From the NCBI GenBank assembly GCA_029782215.1, contig JAKOVD010000032.1, positions 248,001 to 312,000 on the forward strand: a DNA stretch of 64,000 nt, read 5' to 3'. This document shows, piece after piece, positions 57,419 through 64,000 of this stretch. The position numbers and the translations under genes were made by a program. Source of the DNA: Chloroflexota bacterium. GTDB taxonomy: Bacteria; Chloroflexota; Anaerolineae; J102. The notes beneath the pieces were generated by a model, which made no database searches, had not been told where the DNA came from, and saw only the letters and a list, made by a program, of their open reading frames with translations. Numbering within the stretch: the first letter of the stretch is position 1; each line of letters opens with the position of its first letter.

Positions 57419-58378
57419 ATGAACTTCCTGATCACCGGCGGCGCCGGCTTCATCGGGCACCACCTTGCCAACCGCCTCGTGGCCCTTGGCGAACATGTGC
57501 GCGTGCTCGACGACCTCAGCGCCGGCGATCCCGCCTCGCTCGACGAGCGCGTCCTCTTCACCCGCGGCGACGTGCGCGACGCTCCCAAACTGTGGACATT
57601 GCTGCACAGCATCGACTGCGTCTACCACCTGGCGGCCAAGGTGTCAGTGCCGCAATCGGTGCTCTATCCCCGCGATTACAACGACATCAACGTGGGCGGG
57701 ACGGTGACGCTGATGGAGGCCATGCGAGCCGTCGGCACCCGGCGTGTCGTGCTCGCCTCCTCGGCGGCGATCTACGGGGACCAGAAGCGCCAACCTGTGG
57801 ATGAGGCGGTCGTGCCGCAGCTTCTCACGCCCTATGCGGTCAGCAAGTTCGCGGCCGAGCATTATGTCTTCACGCTCGGCGCCCATTACGGCGTCGAGAC
57901 GGTGGCGCTACGCATCTTCAACGCTTACGGACCTGGCCAGGCCCTGCCGCCAGCCTATCCGCCCGTGGTGCCCCAGGTCATCCAGCAGGTCGTCAGCGGC
58001 GGGACCGTCGTCCTTTTTGGCAACGGCCGGCAAACCCGTGACTATGTGTATATCGACGATGTGGTGACCGCCCTCATCGAGGCCGGACGGCGTACAGGAA
58101 TCGACCACCAGGTGATCAATGTGGGCAGCGGCACCGAGGCCAGCGTCGATCAATTGGTGCGCGAGGTGGAGACGGTCACAGGACGCAACGCTCACATCCT
58201 GCGCAATGAACAGCAGAGCGGAGGCGTCGCCCGCCTCATGGCCGACCTCGACAAAGCGCACTCCCTACTCGACTACAGCCCCAGCACCACACTTGCCCAG
58301 GGACTCCAGCGCACCATCACCCTCGACGCCCGCTTCCAGCGTTTTCTACAGCCTGACCGCTTGCCCTCAGGCAAATAG
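57419..58378 (+). CDS. NAD-dependent nucleotide-sugar epimerase/dehydratase
   Basis: A 319-residue extended SDR: NAD motif GGAGFIGHH near the N-terminus, LAAKVSVPQSV, catalytic ASSAAIYG and YAVSK (YxxxK), and RIFNAYGPGQALP in the substrate region. It is close to UDP-glucose 4-epimerase and related sugar-nucleotide enzymes; exact substrate unassigned. Likely feeds glycosylation of surface polymers. Monocistronic, facing the L,D-transpeptidase gene. Confidence 0.92.
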   Translation: MNFLITGGAGFIGHHLANRLVALGEHVRVLDDLSAGDPASLDERVLFTRGDVRDAPKLWTLLHSIDCVYHLAAKVSVPQSVLYPRDYNDINVGGTVTLMEAMRAVGTRRVVLASSAAIYGDQKRQPVDEAVVPQLLTPYAVSKFAAEHYVFTLGAHYGVETVALRIFNAYGPGQALPPAYPPVVPQVIQQVVSGGTVVLFGNGRQTRDYVYIDDVVTALIEAGRRTGIDHQVINVGSGTEASVDQLVREVETVTGRNAHILRNEQQSGGVARLMADLDKAHSLLDYSPSTTLAQGLQRTITLDARFQRFLQPDRLPSGK

Positions 58379-58387
58379 GGCCGGCGC

Positions 58388-58423
58388 CGTCTCCCGAAGG
58401 CGGGGGATTACCTCCGGGAGACG
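58388..58423. terminator. Hairpin between convergent epimerase and L,D-transpeptidase genes
   Basis: Perfect nine-base arms CGTCTCCCG/CGGGAGACG with an 18-base loop in the 59-base gap between the convergent stops; weak T-tracts. Confidence 0.4.
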
Positions 58424-58437
58424 TGGCCACAAAATAG

Positions 58438-58965
58438 TTAGCGATGGATGACGACGGGGGTCCCGTAGTTCGCCCAGCCCCACAGAAAACGGGCATCGCC
58501 ATTGGTCAAGTTGACGCAGCCATGACTCATGGGATGTCCGAAGTTGTGGTGCCAATAGGTGCCGTGCAGAGCATCGTTGCCATAGAAATACTGGACCCAC
58601 TGCACGTTGGGTAGGCGGTAGCCAGGACCCGACATCGTCTGCCGGCGCACACGCATGCGAATGCGGAAAGTGCCCACCGGGGTCGCCTTGCCGGGGACGC
58701 CGGTGCTCACCAGGGTGTTGAGGACAACCCGGTTCCCCTGGTGGGCGATGAGTCGCTGCCTGGAGAGGTCGATCTCGATCCACTTGCCGCTGCGCGCATC
58801 CGGCTGTAGTGCCACAGGGTTGTCGACGCTGCTGGGAGCAACAAACTGCTCGGCGCTGTAGACCGTGCTGCTCTCCGATGATTCCGCTAAGGCCAGGCCC
58901 GGCAAGATAAGAAGCGATACCAGCAGCGTAACAACAAGGATCAAAACATGCCGTTGGTGCTTCAT
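58438..58965 (-). CDS. L,D-transpeptidase (YkuD family)
   Basis: A 175-residue exported protein: signal peptide (about 1-28), a 30-residue linker, and the YkuD domain (KWIEIDLSRQRLIAHQGNRVV ... GKATPVGTFRI) with the catalytic motif MSHGCVNL (C150, H148). It makes 3-3 cross-links in peptidoglycan or attaches proteins to it, using a Cys nucleophile and so resisting most beta-lactams. Located just after the ffh-rpsP-khpA-rimM operon but separated from rimM by 91 bases with small hairpins. Confidence 0.94.
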   Translation of the reverse strand: MKHQRHVLILVVTLLVSLLILPGLALAESSESSTVYSAEQFVAPSSVDNPVALQPDARSGKWIEIDLSRQRLIAHQGNRVVLNTLVSTGVPGKATPVGTFRIRMRVRRQTMSGPGYRLPNVQWVQYFYGNDALHGTYWHHNFGHPMSHGCVNLTNGDARFLWGWANYGTPVVIHR

Positions 58966-58994
58966 TGCTTCATCCTTCTCCTTTGTTGTTGAAC

Positions 58995-59048
58995 GGCGCA
59001 GTTATCTGCGCCATGGTGAAAAGCTGCGGTTGAACGACCTGGGTCGTT
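58995..59048 (-). terminator. Small hairpins after rimM
   Basis: GGCGCA/TGCGCC (58995-59012) and AACGACC/GGTCGTT (59033-59048) lie between rimM and the L,D-transpeptidase gene. They may end the ffh operon transcript; no T-tract. Confidence 0.35.
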
Positions 59049-59056
59049 TCCCACCA

Positions 59057-59614
59057 TCAACCGACGATGACTGCTTCTTCGGAACCAGTCTCATCCAATT
59101 CAGGTATGAGACCAGGTATTAACTCTACCACCATTCGCTGGTTTTGCAAATCGACATCTTGCACCACTTCTGCAGTCGCCGGCAACAGCACTTCACCAAA
59201 CGGGCCTTCCAACACATAGACCTCGTTAGCGCCTGTCCACCAGATATCCACCAAAACACCCAGTTCCTGGCCCAAAGCGGTGATGACCCGGATACCCACC
59301 AATTCGTCGCTATAATACTCACCATCGGGCAGCGGCATCGCCTGGTCGCGGGGGACCACGAGATGGCGGTTTCGCAGCAACTCAGCCTCTGACCGATCGG
59401 CGTAGCGATCGAGCTGGATGAGCAGGTAGTCACCCTGCCGTCTTGCCGACACCACGCGGCAAGGCTGATCGTCGCCCTCCACCCAGAGTTCGGCTCCCAC
59501 GGCGAAGCGGGCGGGGAAATCCGACATGGACGCCACCTTGACCTCGCCCCGCAGACCGTGCGGCGCCAAAATTCGCCCAACAGCCAAATAGGGGGCACGC
59601 GTTGACCCCGTCAT
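59057..59614 (-). CDS. rimM: Ribosome maturation factor RimM
   Basis: A 185-residue RimM with N-terminal GRILAPHGLRGEVKV and C-terminal PRC-barrel domain (LVGIRVITALGQELGVLVDI ... EVLLPATAEVVQDVD). It binds S19 and helps assemble the 30S head. Order ffh-rpsP-khpA-rimM is the common bacterial one; trmD and rplS, which often follow, are not in this window. Confidence 0.95.
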   Translation of the reverse strand: MTGSTRAPYLAVGRILAPHGLRGEVKVASMSDFPARFAVGAELWVEGDDQPCRVVSARRQGDYLLIQLDRYADRSEAELLRNRHLVVPRDQAMPLPDGEYYSDELVGIRVITALGQELGVLVDIWWTGANEVYVLEGPFGEVLLPATAEVVQDVDLQNQRMVVELIPGLIPELDETGSEEAVIVG

Positions 59615-59647
59615 AGTCCCCCTCGCATTCTGCCTGGACGACAGTGT

Positions 59648-59875
59648 CTAGCGGATGTCAACCGTCACACGCAGGCCCTTGCGCGCGCCGGCGACTCTGG
59701 CCACCGTGCGAATCGCTTCCGCCGTGCGTCCCTGACGACCGATCAGCCGTCCAACGTCGCCGGGGGCCGCCGTCAGATCGATGAAGAGATTGGGACCCGA
59801 CCGTCGCGTCGCTACGTGCACGCGATCGGGTTGATCAACAAGTTCCAACGCCAGAAACTCGACTAGTTCTTTCAT
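59648..59875 (-). CDS. khpA: KH-domain RNA-binding protein KhpA
   Basis: A 75-residue single type II KH domain. The GxxG loop is IGRQGR, with the expected EFLALELVDQPDRVHV start and VTVDIR end. The ATG at 59875 gives the normal family length; the longer frame to 60139 is antisense to no gene and not conserved. KhpA works with KhpB in many Gram-positive bacteria in RNA regulation and cell elongation. A strong hairpin separates it from rpsP. Confidence 0.94.
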   Translation of the reverse strand: MKELVEFLALELVDQPDRVHVATRRSGPNLFIDLTAAPGDVGRLIGRQGRTAEAIRTVARVAGARKGLRVTVDIR

Positions 59876-59894
59876 CGCAGGTGTGGGGTGAGCC

Positions 59895-59937
59895 GTGAGG
59901 CGTCGTGGGGGGAGCGCTGATTCCCACGACGCCTCAC
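59895..59937 (-). other. 15-base-pair perfect hairpin between rpsP and khpA
   Basis: GTGAGGCGTCGTGGG and its exact complement flank a 13-base loop, directly after the rpsP stop. No T-tract follows on the minus strand, so it may protect the rpsP message or lower readthrough into khpA-rimM. Confidence 0.55.
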
Positions 59938-59948
59938 AGCTCCAGACA

Positions 59949-60224
59949 TCAAGCGTTGCTGGTCTCGCGCAGTTTGGCGCGTTCTGCCGACAGATCGACG
60001 TTGCGCAGCATCTGCGCCACGGAATCGCTGGGTTGGGCGCCCTTTTCAAGCCAATAGGCGACCCGGTCACGATCGATCTCGAACGTTGGGGGATTGGTGC
60101 GCGGATTATAGTGGCCAAGATTCTCAATGAACTGTCCATCGCGCGGAGACCGCTGATCAGCCACCACCACGCGATACGATGCCTGTTTCTTGGAACCTGT
60201 GCGTCGCAGACGAATCCGAACCAT
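59949..60224 (-). CDS. rpsP: Ribosomal protein S16
   Basis: A 91-residue S16: MVRIRLRRTGSKKQASYRVV, ADQRSPRDGQFIENLGHYNP and VAYWLEKGAQPSDSV are diagnostic. It binds 16S rRNA early in 30S assembly. AGGAG lies about 13 bases before the ATG. 70 bases separate it from ffh. Confidence 0.97.
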   Translation of the reverse strand: MVRIRLRRTGSKKQASYRVVVADQRSPRDGQFIENLGHYNPRTNPPTFEIDRDRVAYWLEKGAQPSDSVAQMLRNVDLSAERAKLRETSNA

Positions 60225-60294
60225 GTTGTGCTTTGACTCCTGATAGAGACGGCCTGACTAGGCGGCCGCCAAGAATGAGTAGGGTGAACGAAGG

Positions 60295-61620
60295 TCAGAG
60301 ACCGAAGAGCCCGGCGATGCCGCCGCGGCGCCCTGACTGGAGCTGTTTCATCATGCGCTGCATTTGCCGGAACTGGTTGAGCAGCGTGTTGATTTCCTGG
60401 ACGGTGGTGCCGGAACCGGCAGCCACACGGCGCTTGCGGCTTCCATTGAGAAGCCCGGGGTTGTGCCTTTCGGAAGGCGTCATCGAACAGATGATGGCTT
60501 CGATCCGCTTCATCTGCTTGTCCGTCGCCTGCGGATCCAGATCCTTGGCAAGACGGCCCACGCCGGGAATCATTTCTAGGAGTCCCGTCAACGGGCCCAT
60601 TTTCTTGATCTGGCGCATCTGCTTGAGGAAGTCATCGAGATCGAAAGAGGCGTCGCGCAGCTTCTTCTCCATGCGCTTCGCTTCCTCCTGATCCATGGTG
60701 GCCTCTGCCTTCTCGATCATGGTCAGCATATCGCCCATGCCGAGAATGCGTGACGCCATGCGGTCAGGATGGAAGACCTCTATCCCATCCACTTTCTCAC
60801 TGGTGCCCAGGAACTTGATGGGAACGCCCGTGACCGCGCGCATCGAGATGGCCGCGCCCCCGCGCGCATCGCCATCGGTCTTGGTCAGGACGAGGCCGGT
60901 GACGCCCACGCGGTTGTGAAAATCCCCAGCCACGCGTACGGCTTCCTGGCCCGTCATCGAATCGGCGACCAGGAGAACCTCGGCAGGCTGGGCGAGGCTC
61001 TTGATCTGGACGAGCTCCTCCATCATCTGATCATCGATGGTCAGACGACCGGCCGTATCGATGATGACGACGGTGCGCGCTTCCTCGCGTGCCTTGCGCA
61101 GGCCGCGGCGCACGATATCGGGCGGCGGGGGCTGGATGCCCTCGCTGTGGACCGGGATGTCGATCTGCTTGCCGAGGACTTCCAGTTGTGTCACCGCAGC
61201 CGGACGGTAGGTGTCGGCTGCGATCAGGAACGGGCGCTGGCCCTGAGTGCGGAGGCGATTGGCCAGTTTGGCGGCCATCGTCGTCTTGCCGGACCCCTGC
61301 AGACCTACCAGCATGATGATGTGCGGCGGCTGTCCCGACAGGTCCAGACGCGCTGGCTCACCCAGCGTGGCGATCAGCTCCTCATGGACGATCTTGATCA
61401 CCTGTTGGGCCGGCGTCAGACTGCGCAGCACATCAGCGCCCACGGCGCGCTCACGCACCCGCGCCACGAAGTCCTTGACGACCTTGTAGTTGACGTCAGC
61501 TTCGAGCAGGGCGATGCGCACCTGCCGTAGAGCCGTATCAACGTCGGCCTCGGTCAGGCGTCCGGAACGACCAAGACGGTCGAAGACTTCTTGAAGCTTG
61601 TCGCTAAGGTTATCGAACAC
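60295..61620 (-). CDS. ffh: Signal recognition particle protein Ffh
   Basis: A 441-residue SRP54 homologue. N domain (1-95); G domain with GLQGSGKTTMAAKLA, DTYRPAAVTQL, DTAGRLTIDDQM, TKTDGDARGGAA and FLGTSEKVDGIEVF; Met-rich M domain (about 300-441) that binds SRP RNA and signal sequences. Its receptor FtsY is encoded at 23637; no SRP RNA was recognised here. GTG start, with a promoter about 50 bases upstream. Confidence 0.97.
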   Translation of the reverse strand: MFDNLSDKLQEVFDRLGRSGRLTEADVDTALRQVRIALLEADVNYKVVKDFVARVRERAVGADVLRSLTPAQQVIKIVHEELIATLGEPARLDLSGQPPHIIMLVGLQGSGKTTMAAKLANRLRTQGQRPFLIAADTYRPAAVTQLEVLGKQIDIPVHSEGIQPPPPDIVRRGLRKAREEARTVVIIDTAGRLTIDDQMMEELVQIKSLAQPAEVLLVADSMTGQEAVRVAGDFHNRVGVTGLVLTKTDGDARGGAAISMRAVTGVPIKFLGTSEKVDGIEVFHPDRMASRILGMGDMLTMIEKAEATMDQEEAKRMEKKLRDASFDLDDFLKQMRQIKKMGPLTGLLEMIPGVGRLAKDLDPQATDKQMKRIEAIICSMTPSERHNPGLLNGSRKRRVAAGSGTTVQEINTLLNQFRQMQRMMKQLQSGRRGGIAGLFGL

Positions 61621-61668
61621 GGAAAGAAGGCATGGAATAAGGACCGGCTGTCAGCGCGCCGACCGTCT

Positions 61669-61698
61669 ATTCTATACGTCTCACACGCACGCGGTCAA
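61669..61698 (-). promoter_or_regulatory. Promoter of the ffh-rpsP-khpA-rimM operon
   Basis: Minus strand TTGACC (61693-61698) followed after 16 bases by TATAGA (61671-61676) or after 18 by TAGAAT (61669-61674). Confidence 0.5.
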
Positions 61699-61740
61699 AT
61701 TCGCCCCCCCTCTCAAACCAGTTCGCCCAGGGAATGCCCC

Positions 61741-64000
61741 CTACTGCGGTGCGCCGGTGTTCTCAGCGGGAGGAGCTGCCGGCGTGGGAGTAAGGACCGG
61801 CACCGGCGTCTTCCTGGGTGTGCGCGTCGCCTTCTTGCGTGGCTGCGGCGTGGGCCGCTTGGGCCGCGCAGGCTTCTTCGTGGGCTTAGGCTGCGGCGAC
61901 TCGTCAGGGGTGACCGGAATCACGGGACCATTGTTCACGGGCGGGTTGGACGGAGGTCCCGCAGGCGGCGGCGTCGCAGGCTCCAACGGCTGCACGACCG
62001 GGGTGCGCTTGGGCCGCGGCGTCTTGGTCGCACGCGGCTTCTTCGGGGTGTTAGGCGCCGCGGGTGGTTGGGTCGCGGGCGCGGGCGCATCGATCGTCTC
62101 CGCAGGCGCCGCGGGTGGCTCTGTCACCTGGATCGGCTCGGCCGGGGCCTCCGTCGGTTTCTGCACCGCCGGCGTGCGCTTGGGGCGCGGCGTCTTGGTC
62201 GCCTTGGGCTTCTTGGGCGTCGGGGTCACCTCGACCGGCTTTTCCACCGTCGGAGGCGCATTAACGGAGTCACCCGGCGCAGGCGGCGGCCCCACGGGCG
62301 CCTCGGTCGGTGCGGGCGGCTCTTCAGGTCCAGGGGTGGCGGCCGGAGGCTGGAAGTCAGGCGTCGGGGTACGCTTGGGCTTGGGCGTGCGCAGCGGCCT
62401 GCTGATCTGCACCTGCTTCACCACAAACGTGCCGTCAGATCGCTGCTGTCCGACTACGGTCACCCTGGCCCCGATGGCGGGGTTGCCGCTCACAGCGGCC
62501 CCGCCGAGGGCCACAGAACGACCGCCCACAACAATGACGCCGCCGTCAATGCTTGAGATAATGCCGCTGAAGCGGACGGTCTTGCCGGGGCGGACCTTCG
62601 TTGGCGTCGCCGGTTTCAGGGGCGAGGGCTGCGAAGGCGCTTCGGTGGGCGCTGTGATCCTCCCGCTTTCCGGCGACTGCGGCGGCGTCTCTGGCGGCGG
62701 TGCATTGTCCGCCGGCGGCTGCGCAGGGGCTTCCGTAGGCTCGACCGGGAGGTTGGGCGCCGTGTCGGCGGGGGGCTGGGCCGGACCCGGTTGCTCTGGT
62801 TCAGGCGCTGGCGCTGGCGGGGCCTCGGTGGGGATCACGGCCGGCGCCTCTGACGTCGGCGGCGCAGCGGGCGCTTCCTCCGTGGGTGGCGTCTCGATGG
62901 TGGGGGGCGCCGCCGTCGGTTCCCGTTCTTGCGGGGGTTCTGCGGTTGGAGGCTCCTCCGTGGGAGGCGCCTGCGTCGGCGTCACAACTTCCTCAGTCGG
63001 CTGCGGGGCGGGCGTTGCCGCCGGAACCTCCGTCGGAACGTCTGTCGGCAGATCGGTAGGCGCCAGCGTGGCCTGAGGCGGCTCCGCCGAAGGGGCTGGC
63101 GGCGGCTCGACCGGCGTTTCGCCGGGAACAGTCGTCGGCTCTGGCTTAGGCGCCTCTTCCGGCCCGCTAGTGGGAACCGGCGACGGCTCAACGGTCGCCA
63201 CCTCTCCGGGCGTCGCCGCCGGGGCCTTTGTGGGTGGCTGGTCACCCTGGTGGCCGGGTACGGGTGTGGCCTTCGGGCGGTTGTTGTTCGGCGGCGCCGG
63301 CCGCTTGGGGACGGCGGTTGCCGGCATTGCCCGCGGCTGTGTGACGCCGCCGGGAGCCCGCGTCGCTGCGTGCTTGGTCTCCGGTGACGAGGATGGCGAC
63401 TGCTCTTCGTCAGGCAGCGAAGTGGGTGGGGCGGCTTTGCCGCTGTCGACCAGGCTCCACTTGCGCAGAGAAATGAACTGATCCTTGCGCGTATCGCCCT
63501 CAATCGAGAGCATCGTGCCAGACGGGACGCCGTTGAGGGCGCTCAGATCGCCTGAGATCTCGTAGGGTCCCACGAAGACCCTGCCATCCTCGGTGCGCTG
63601 CAGCGGCGCCTGAATTGCAATCGGCACTTCCCAGCCCCGTTCCATCACCTTCTTGACGTCTTCGACCCGGGCCAGGCGGTTCTGCTCCTCCTCCTCGGCC
63701 TTGCGGGTGGGGTCAAACGTCAACATCACCTTGGCATCTTGCGTTGCCAGCTTGAGTGCATATAGAGGTTGGCCGGGCAAAGCATTGGCCGAAGCCCGCA
63801 CTGTGGCAGTGAGCGTCAACGCCAGGACGGCCACCAGCGCGACCAGGACGGGCGCCAGGGCAGGCAGGCGGCGCGGCTGGAACGCGGTAGCCAACCGCTC
63901 CCACCAACCAGGCCCTGCCGCCACGGCCCGCTTGGGTGGGGCAGCGTGGCTGCGGGCGGGGGCGGCAACCACTACGGGTGCGGGTTCGGGCTCCGGCAGC
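61741..64000 (-). CDS. Pro/Thr-rich DUF5667-like membrane protein (5' end outside window)
   Basis: The frame is open to the window end, so the start is missing. The visible N-terminal part has a membrane helix (LAPVLVALVAVLALTLTAT) followed by a DUF5667-like stretch (SANALPGQPLYALKLATQDA, FDPTRKAEEEEQNRLARVEDV) and a small DUF5666-like beta domain. About 350 residues of Pro/Thr/Glu-rich sequence follow, interrupted by a second beta domain (VRFSGIISSIDGGVIVVGGR), then PKRTP-type basic repeats. Such proteins often follow ECF sigma factor genes and may be anti-sigma-like. No sigma gene can be seen here. Confidence 0.7.
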   Translation of the reverse strand, partial: LPEPEPAPVVVAAPARSHAAPPKRAVAAGPGWWERLATAFQPRRLPALAPVLVALVAVLALTLTATVRASANALPGQPLYALKLATQDAKVMLTFDPTRKAEEEEQNRLARVEDVKKVMERGWEVPIAIQAPLQRTEDGRVFVGPYEISGDLSALNGVPSGTMLSIEGDTRKDQFISLRKWSLVDSGKAAPPTSLPDEEQSPSSSPETKHAATRAPGGVTQPRAMPATAVPKRPAPPNNNRPKATPVPGHQGDQPPTKAPAATPGEVATVEPSPVPTSGPEEAPKPEPTTVPGETPVEPPPAPSAEPPQATLAPTDLPTDVPTEVPAATPAPQPTEEVVTPTQAPPTEEPPTAEPPQEREPTAAPPTIETPPTEEAPAAPPTSEAPAVIPTEAPPAPAPEPEQPGPAQPPADTAPNLPVEPTEAPAQPPADNAPPPETPPQSPESGRITAPTEAPSQPSPLKPATPTKVRPGKTVRFSGIISSIDGGVIVVGGRSVALGGAAVSGNPAIGARVTVVGQQRSDGTFVVKQVQISRPLRTPKPKRTPTPDFQPPAATPGPEEPPAPTEAPVGPPPAPGDSVNAPPTVEKPVEVTPTPKKPKATKTPRPKRTPAVQKPTEAPAEPIQVTEPPAAPAETIDAPAPATQPPAAPNTPKKPRATKTPRPKRTPVVQPLEPATPPPAGPPSNPPVNNGPVIPVTPDESPQPKPTKKPARPKRPTPQPRKKATRTPRKTPVPVLTPTPAAPPAENTGAPQ

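Noticed and set aside
59876-60139. Upstream extension of khpA to 60139
   Set aside because: It would overlap the rpsP coding region on the same strand; the 75-residue product is the normal family length.

Overview
The window is GC-rich, densely coding bacterial chromosome with no plasmid, prophage or CRISPR signature. Gene content and style point to the phylum Chloroflexota, most likely a filamentous Anaerolineae/Caldilineae-type organism. The signs are secreted and membrane proteins with Pro-Thr (TPTPT) linkers, a DUF5667-type protein, a TgpA-type transglutaminase, a GlnRS carrying a YqeY tail, a rod-shape operon, and many GTG starts with weak Shine-Dalgarno sites. This is an inference from protein style; no rRNA is present to settle it.

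Layout. 1-2226: end of a GT39-type membrane glycosyltransferase. 2295-8270: elongasome operon mreB-mreC-mreD-mrdA-rodA. 8328-10679: glnS with a YqeY domain. 10763-16948 (minus strand): membrane-anchored C11 peptidase, RRM protein, five-haem cytochrome, a GNAT/DUF4406-like fusion and a cyclase-fold protein. 17120-18761: gltX and tRNA-Gln(CTG). 18998-21036: a divergent pair, DtxR-type regulator and FTR1-type iron permease, around an AT-rich control region with a Fur-like box. 21111-24599: an AAA/DUF4143 remnant, an Mrr-like endonuclease, prfB (RF2) with an intact +1 programmed frameshift site, and ftsY. 24831-28879: a Rossmann-fold orphan facing rel (ppGpp synthetase/hydrolase). 29136-33552: C39-like peptidase with TPRs, murJ, and a parvulin-type foldase. 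33589-35116: operon rpsF-ssb-rpsR with leader and terminator hairpins. 35149-35609: repeats, tRNA-Pro(CGG) and palindromes. 35801-40190: a small membrane protein and a heterodimeric ABC exporter. 40335-42709: HAD phosphatase and mazG. 42835-46220: a secreted surface protein, then rpe and rpiA. 46376-53865: a small ABM-like protein, a secreted partner plus TgpA transglutaminase, an M16 peptidase, a TPR lipoprotein and an MBL-fold hydrolase. 54029-58378: D-cysteine desulfhydrase-like enzyme, a degenerate DNA-methylase-like protein and a sugar epimerase. 58438-61698: L,D-transpeptidase and the ffh-rpsP-khpA-rimM operon. 61741-64000: a DUF5667-like Pro-rich protein cut by the window end.

How the genes work together. 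Two themes dominate. The first is the cell envelope: MreBCD/PBP2/RodA, MurJ, L,D-transpeptidase, TgpA, foldase, ABC exporter and surface proteins. The second is translation and protein targeting: GlnRS, GluRS, two tRNAs, RF2, S6/S18/S16, RimM, KhpA, Ffh, FtsY and Rel. Several strong promoters share a TTGCC-type -35 element, or an extended TGnTATAAT -10.

I found no large, clearly novel multi-gene system. The most unusual items are single loci: the degenerate DNA-methylase homologue, the GNAT/DUF4406 fusion, the terminator-like hairpin in the rel leader, the Gly/Tyr-rich S18 extension, the iron-gene control region and the palindromic GTTGAA repeats.
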